From SVEL01 sp964573715 (lineage in GTDB: Bacteria; Bacillota; Clostridia; Lachnospirales; Lachnospiraceae), in assembly GCA_964573715.1 (NCBI GenBank), contig CAZNKR010000065.1, positions 1-8,059 of the forward strand: a stretch of 8,059 nt of DNA, given 5' to 3'. The position numbers were made by a program, and so were the translations under genes. Numbering within the stretch: the stretch's first letter is position 1; each line of letters begins with the position of its first letter. The notes under the pieces were generated by a model. That model saw only the letters and a list, made by a program, of their open reading frames with translations, did not search any database and had not been told where the DNA came from. Below, piece by piece: positions 6,817-8,059 of this stretch.

Positions 6817-6828
6817 TCACCGTCCTTT
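6817..6828 (-). promoter_or_regulatory. Split extended ribosome binding site of atpB, inside the end of atpI
   Basis: AAAGGACGGTGA, identical to the 12-mer before atpG. Here it encodes the last residues Lys-Gly-Arg and the stop of AtpI. Read as AAAGGAGGTGA with one extra C, it pairs with the long anti-Shine-Dalgarno and places the GTG start 4 nt after its end. Confidence 0.6.
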
Positions 6829-7224
6829 TCTTAATAATTTAGACGTTAATCTATTAGTAATCGGTTGAATATATGCCGATAACTTCAATACCAATACTCC
6901 AAACATAATAGCTGCAAGATTTACAATTCCAGCAAACCACACCGCAAAAAAAACAACAATCAGTGCAATTGTACGAAATATATAATTCTTTTTTATGTGT
7001 TTAAGAGCTGAGTGCTCATCCATTCTTACAGAATCTTCTATAGCATATGCCATATGCCATACCATCAGAATAGATATAATAACACCAAACAAGTAACCTG
7101 ACATAATGTCAAGTTTACCCTTGAAAGCGATAAATATAATAATTTCACCAATTATCAAAAAAAACAAATCTCCTATTATCAAATCAAGAAGCATAGGGTT
7201 ATCAATCCAAAATCTCTTTTTCAT
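6817..7224 (-). CDS. atpI: ATP synthase subunit I (assembly factor)
   Basis: Small integral membrane protein of the ATP synthase I family, 135 aa. Four hydrophobic segments are visible at about residues 11-34, 41-62, 83-100 and 102-120, joined by short charged loops. The C-terminus is positively charged (TNRLTSKLLRKGR). Relatives are known to help assemble the c-ring and, in some bacilli, have been linked to divalent cation transport. The protein is not part of the purified core enzyme. Family assignment rests on size, topology, the LKLSAYIQP pattern near the end and position directly before atpB; sequence conservation in this family is low. Its ATG overlaps the atpZ stop (ATGA, 4 bp), with AAGGA (7232-7236) 7 nt upstream. 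Confidence 0.85.
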   Translation of the reverse strand: MKKRFWIDNPMLLDLIIGDLFFLIIGEIIIFIAFKGKLDIMSGYLFGVIISILMVWHMAYAIEDSVRMDEHSALKHIKKNYIFRTIALIVVFFAVWFAGIVNLAAIMFGVLVLKLSAYIQPITNRLTSKLLRKGR

Positions 7225-7457
7225 CGGTGTTTCCTTTTCTTGCTTTCTTCAACATTTTGATTTAAAACACTTTTCGCTAAAATATATGCATTACGTCCAC
7301 CAGCGAGCATGCCCAGAAATAAGAGCCAGACTGTTGTAGAAGTATGAAAATATTTATCGATCATCAACCCTGCAAATATACATAAGAAAATAGGTACCAT
7401 AACTGAAATACCCAACTGTGTAACTAATGTAAGACTTCTGAATACTTCCTTTTTCAT
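7221..7457 (-). CDS. atpZ: AtpZ/AtpI-family small membrane protein
   Basis: First gene of the atp operon, 78 aa, with two transmembrane helices (about residues 12-34 and 42-62) and a basic tail (KKRKHR). The helix pair shows the pattern of the F0F1-ATPase gene 1 family: QLGISVMVP (14-22), then GLMIDKYFHTS (30-40) and LGMLAGGRNAY (48-58), with conserved glycines and the Leu/Met-Ile-Asp before the turn. Members are thought to act with AtpI in assembly or in divalent cation handling; the exact role here is unproven. The start at 7457 has GAGG (7469-7472) 11 nt upstream, a loose spacing. An ATG at 7464 is out of frame. A leader of about 80 nt separates it from the predicted promoter. Confidence 0.82.
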   Translation of the reverse strand: MKKEVFRSLTLVTQLGISVMVPIFLCIFAGLMIDKYFHTSTTVWLLFLGMLAGGRNAYILAKSVLNQNVEESKKRKHR

Positions 7458-7531
7458 ATTTCATCTAACCTCATAAATGATGGTCACTTAAAAAGTCCTA
7501 AATATTGGATTTTTCAAATGCTATATCTGAC

Positions 7532-7568
7532 AACTATTATACAAAATTATATCATTTTGAAAATAGTT
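7532..7568. repeat. Imperfect inverted repeat centred on the atp -10
   Basis: On the plus strand the order is AACTAT (7532-7537), CAAAAT (7542-7547), ATTTTG (7554-7559), ATAGTT (7563-7568). The outer and inner arms are perfect reverse complements; the spacers differ by one base (4 versus 3). The -10 hexamer lies in the middle, so a protein bound here would block the promoter. The DNA is very AT-rich, so chance is a real alternative. Confidence 0.45.
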
Positions 7569-7574
7569 TGTCTA
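7546..7574 (-). promoter_or_regulatory. Sigma-A promoter of the atp operon
   Basis: On the minus strand, -35 TAGACA (7569-7574, 5 of 6 matches to consensus) and -10 TATAAT (7546-7551) are 17 bp apart, with TGA before the -10 forming an extended -10. The predicted start is near 7539, leaving a leader of about 80 nt. A second TATAAT 10 bp downstream (7536-7541) lacks a good -35 and is probably secondary. This is the only strong promoter seen upstream of atpZ. Confidence 0.8.
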
Positions 7575-7590
7575 TTTTATTAATAGTTTT

Positions 7591-7824
7591 TTAAGAAATT
7601 GACCATTGGTCATAATTAATTTTTTCATGAGTGTGAGTAATTGTAATATCTTTTTCTATCTTTTTCTCTTTTTGTTGCTCAATATACTTTTTGGCTGTGT
7701 GTCCACTTAGATCACTAATTATTTTCTTAATATTAAGCTTAAAAAACAATATTATAGTGACAAGGAGTGCTGCTATTGCCAAAACAAAGCATACAATTGC
7801 AATAATATTAAAAGTATCTGCCAT
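7591..7824 (-). CDS. Small membrane protein of unknown function
   Basis: 77 aa with one N-terminal hydrophobic helix (about residues 6-29), then NIKKIISDLSGHTAKKYIEQ (31-50) and a Lys/Glu-rich cytoplasmic tail. The stretch DLSGHTAKK resembles a motif I associate with small clostridial membrane proteins of unknown function, from memory only. The ATG at 7824 has no convincing Shine-Dalgarno. In the same frame, 7 codons upstream, is a TGA, and before it an 18-codon ORF that does have one, so translation may depend on coupling, or the gene may be longer and interrupted. The end of the coding region contains a 13-bp palindrome (7600-7612). No terminator is visible between its stop and the atp promoter, so some readthrough into the operon is possible. 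Confidence 0.65.
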   Translation of the reverse strand: MADTFNIIAIVCFVLAIAALLVTIILFFKLNIKKIISDLSGHTAKKYIEQQKEKKIEKDITITHTHEKINYDQWSIS

Positions 7825-7842
7825 TTCTATACCACATAGCCA

Positions 7843-7899
7843 TCAGACTATTTCCTTTCCACTTCCCATTGTAATTCTTGTTACTAACTTTTCACCCAT
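7843..7899 (-). CDS. Putative 18-aa ORF or interrupted N-terminus of the next gene
   Basis: ATG at 7899 begins MGEKLVTRITMGSGKEIV, followed by TGA at 7843-7845. A Shine-Dalgarno GGAG (7907-7910) lies 7 nt upstream, better than anything near the downstream 77-codon ORF. The frame is identical to that of the 77-codon ORF: after the TGA it reads WLCGIE and then the Met at 7824. It may therefore be a short leader peptide, a real small protein, or the head of a 102-residue product interrupted by a UGA. An 11-codon ORF in another frame starts on the same stop (TGATG, 7808-7843). I cannot choose between these readings from the sequence. Confidence 0.35.
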   Translation of the reverse strand: MGEKLVTRITMGSGKEIV

Positions 7900-7922
7900 A
7901 TCATTTCTCCAAACAATTTTTT

Positions 7923-8059
7923 TTATTTTTTTATATTTTTTATTATCATAATCATCCCAATAACAATCATAAGCATTGAAATTATTATCAAAGCCGCAAT
8001 TTGTATAACTGAAAGCGTAGTACGTGGAATATACTGTTTTGCAAGAATACTATATTCAC
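7923..8059 (-). CDS. Partial membrane protein, C-terminal end only
   Basis: The last 44 codons of a gene that enters from the right edge; the reading frame begins at 8057 in the window and stops with TAA at 7923. The visible peptide has a polar part (EYSILAKQYIPRTTLSVIQ), a hydrophobic helix of about 22 residues rich in Ile and Met, and a basic tail KNIKK, so the protein is anchored by its C-terminus with the tail probably in the cytoplasm. The last codons are nearly all A, with the heptamer A AAA AAA in frame directly before the stop. The composition and hydrophobic-helix design support a real coding frame over the two alternatives. The family is not recognisable from this fragment. Confidence 0.7.
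   Translation of the reverse strand, partial: EYSILAKQYIPRTTLSVIQIAALIIISMLMIVIGMIMIIKNIKK

Noticed and set aside
7490..7514. Hairpin in the atp leader (AAAAATCC with GGACTTTTT, one bulge)
   Set aside because: Mostly A-U pairs with a bulge; too unstable to call an attenuator or riboswitch.
7808..7843. 11-codon ORF starting at the TGATG junction, preceded by AAAGGA
   Set aside because: Very short and overlaps the start of the 77-codon ORF in another frame; kept only as part of the discussion of that junction.
7843..7845. TGA as a selenocysteine codon
   Set aside because: The only structure just downstream is a 4-bp CTAT/ATAG hairpin, far weaker than a bacterial SECIS, and the context Val-U-Trp is not a known redox motif.
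1..8059. CRISPR array, tRNA/rRNA, insertion sequence or phage attachment site
   Set aside because: No spaced direct repeats, cloverleaf, transposase or flanking duplications seen on either strand.

Overview
The window is almost entirely one F-type ATP synthase operon, read on the minus strand from right to left. The order is atpZ-atpI-atpB-atpE-atpF-atpH-atpA-atpG-atpD-atpC. All eight structural subunits (a, c, b, delta, alpha, gamma, beta, epsilon) and both accessory membrane proteins look full length and intact. The AT-rich DNA, strong AGGAGG-type ribosome binding sites, consensus sigma-A promoters and protein sequences point to a Gram-positive clostridium. Lachnospiraceae (Butyrivibrio/Roseburia-like) is my best guess, made from protein flavour and not from a search.

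Right edge (8059-7591): the C-terminal 44 residues of a membrane protein, then an 18-codon ORF with a good ribosome binding site, then a single in-frame TGA, then a 77-codon small membrane protein. The frame relations between these three are odd and are the least explained part of the window.

Promoter region (7590-7458): a near-consensus extended -10 promoter (TAGACA, 17 bp, TGATATAAT) should drive the atp operon. It lies inside an imperfect inverted repeat and next to direct repeats that could be operator sequence.

Operon (7457-341): genes are separated by 50 bp or less or overlap (atpZ/atpI by 4 bp, atpF/atpH by 13 bp), so one transcript is expected. Subunit c carries the ligand set known from Na+-translocating enzymes (Q29, V60, E62, T63, T64, Y67), so the machine probably couples Na+ flow to ATP synthesis or hydrolysis. 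Subunit a has the essential arginine (R186). Beta and alpha have their P-loops, and epsilon retains the residues of an ATP-sensing C-terminal domain. Two starts are best moved inward on ribosome-binding-site evidence: atpD to ATG 2171, and atpF to TTG 5746.

Left edge (340-1): a strong intrinsic terminator (260-290) closes the operon. Its T-tract runs directly into the -35 of a consensus promoter for the next gene on the same strand. Only the first 51 codons of that gene, proline/glutamine/tyrosine-rich, are in the window. I see no plus-strand gene, RNA gene, CRISPR array or mobile element.
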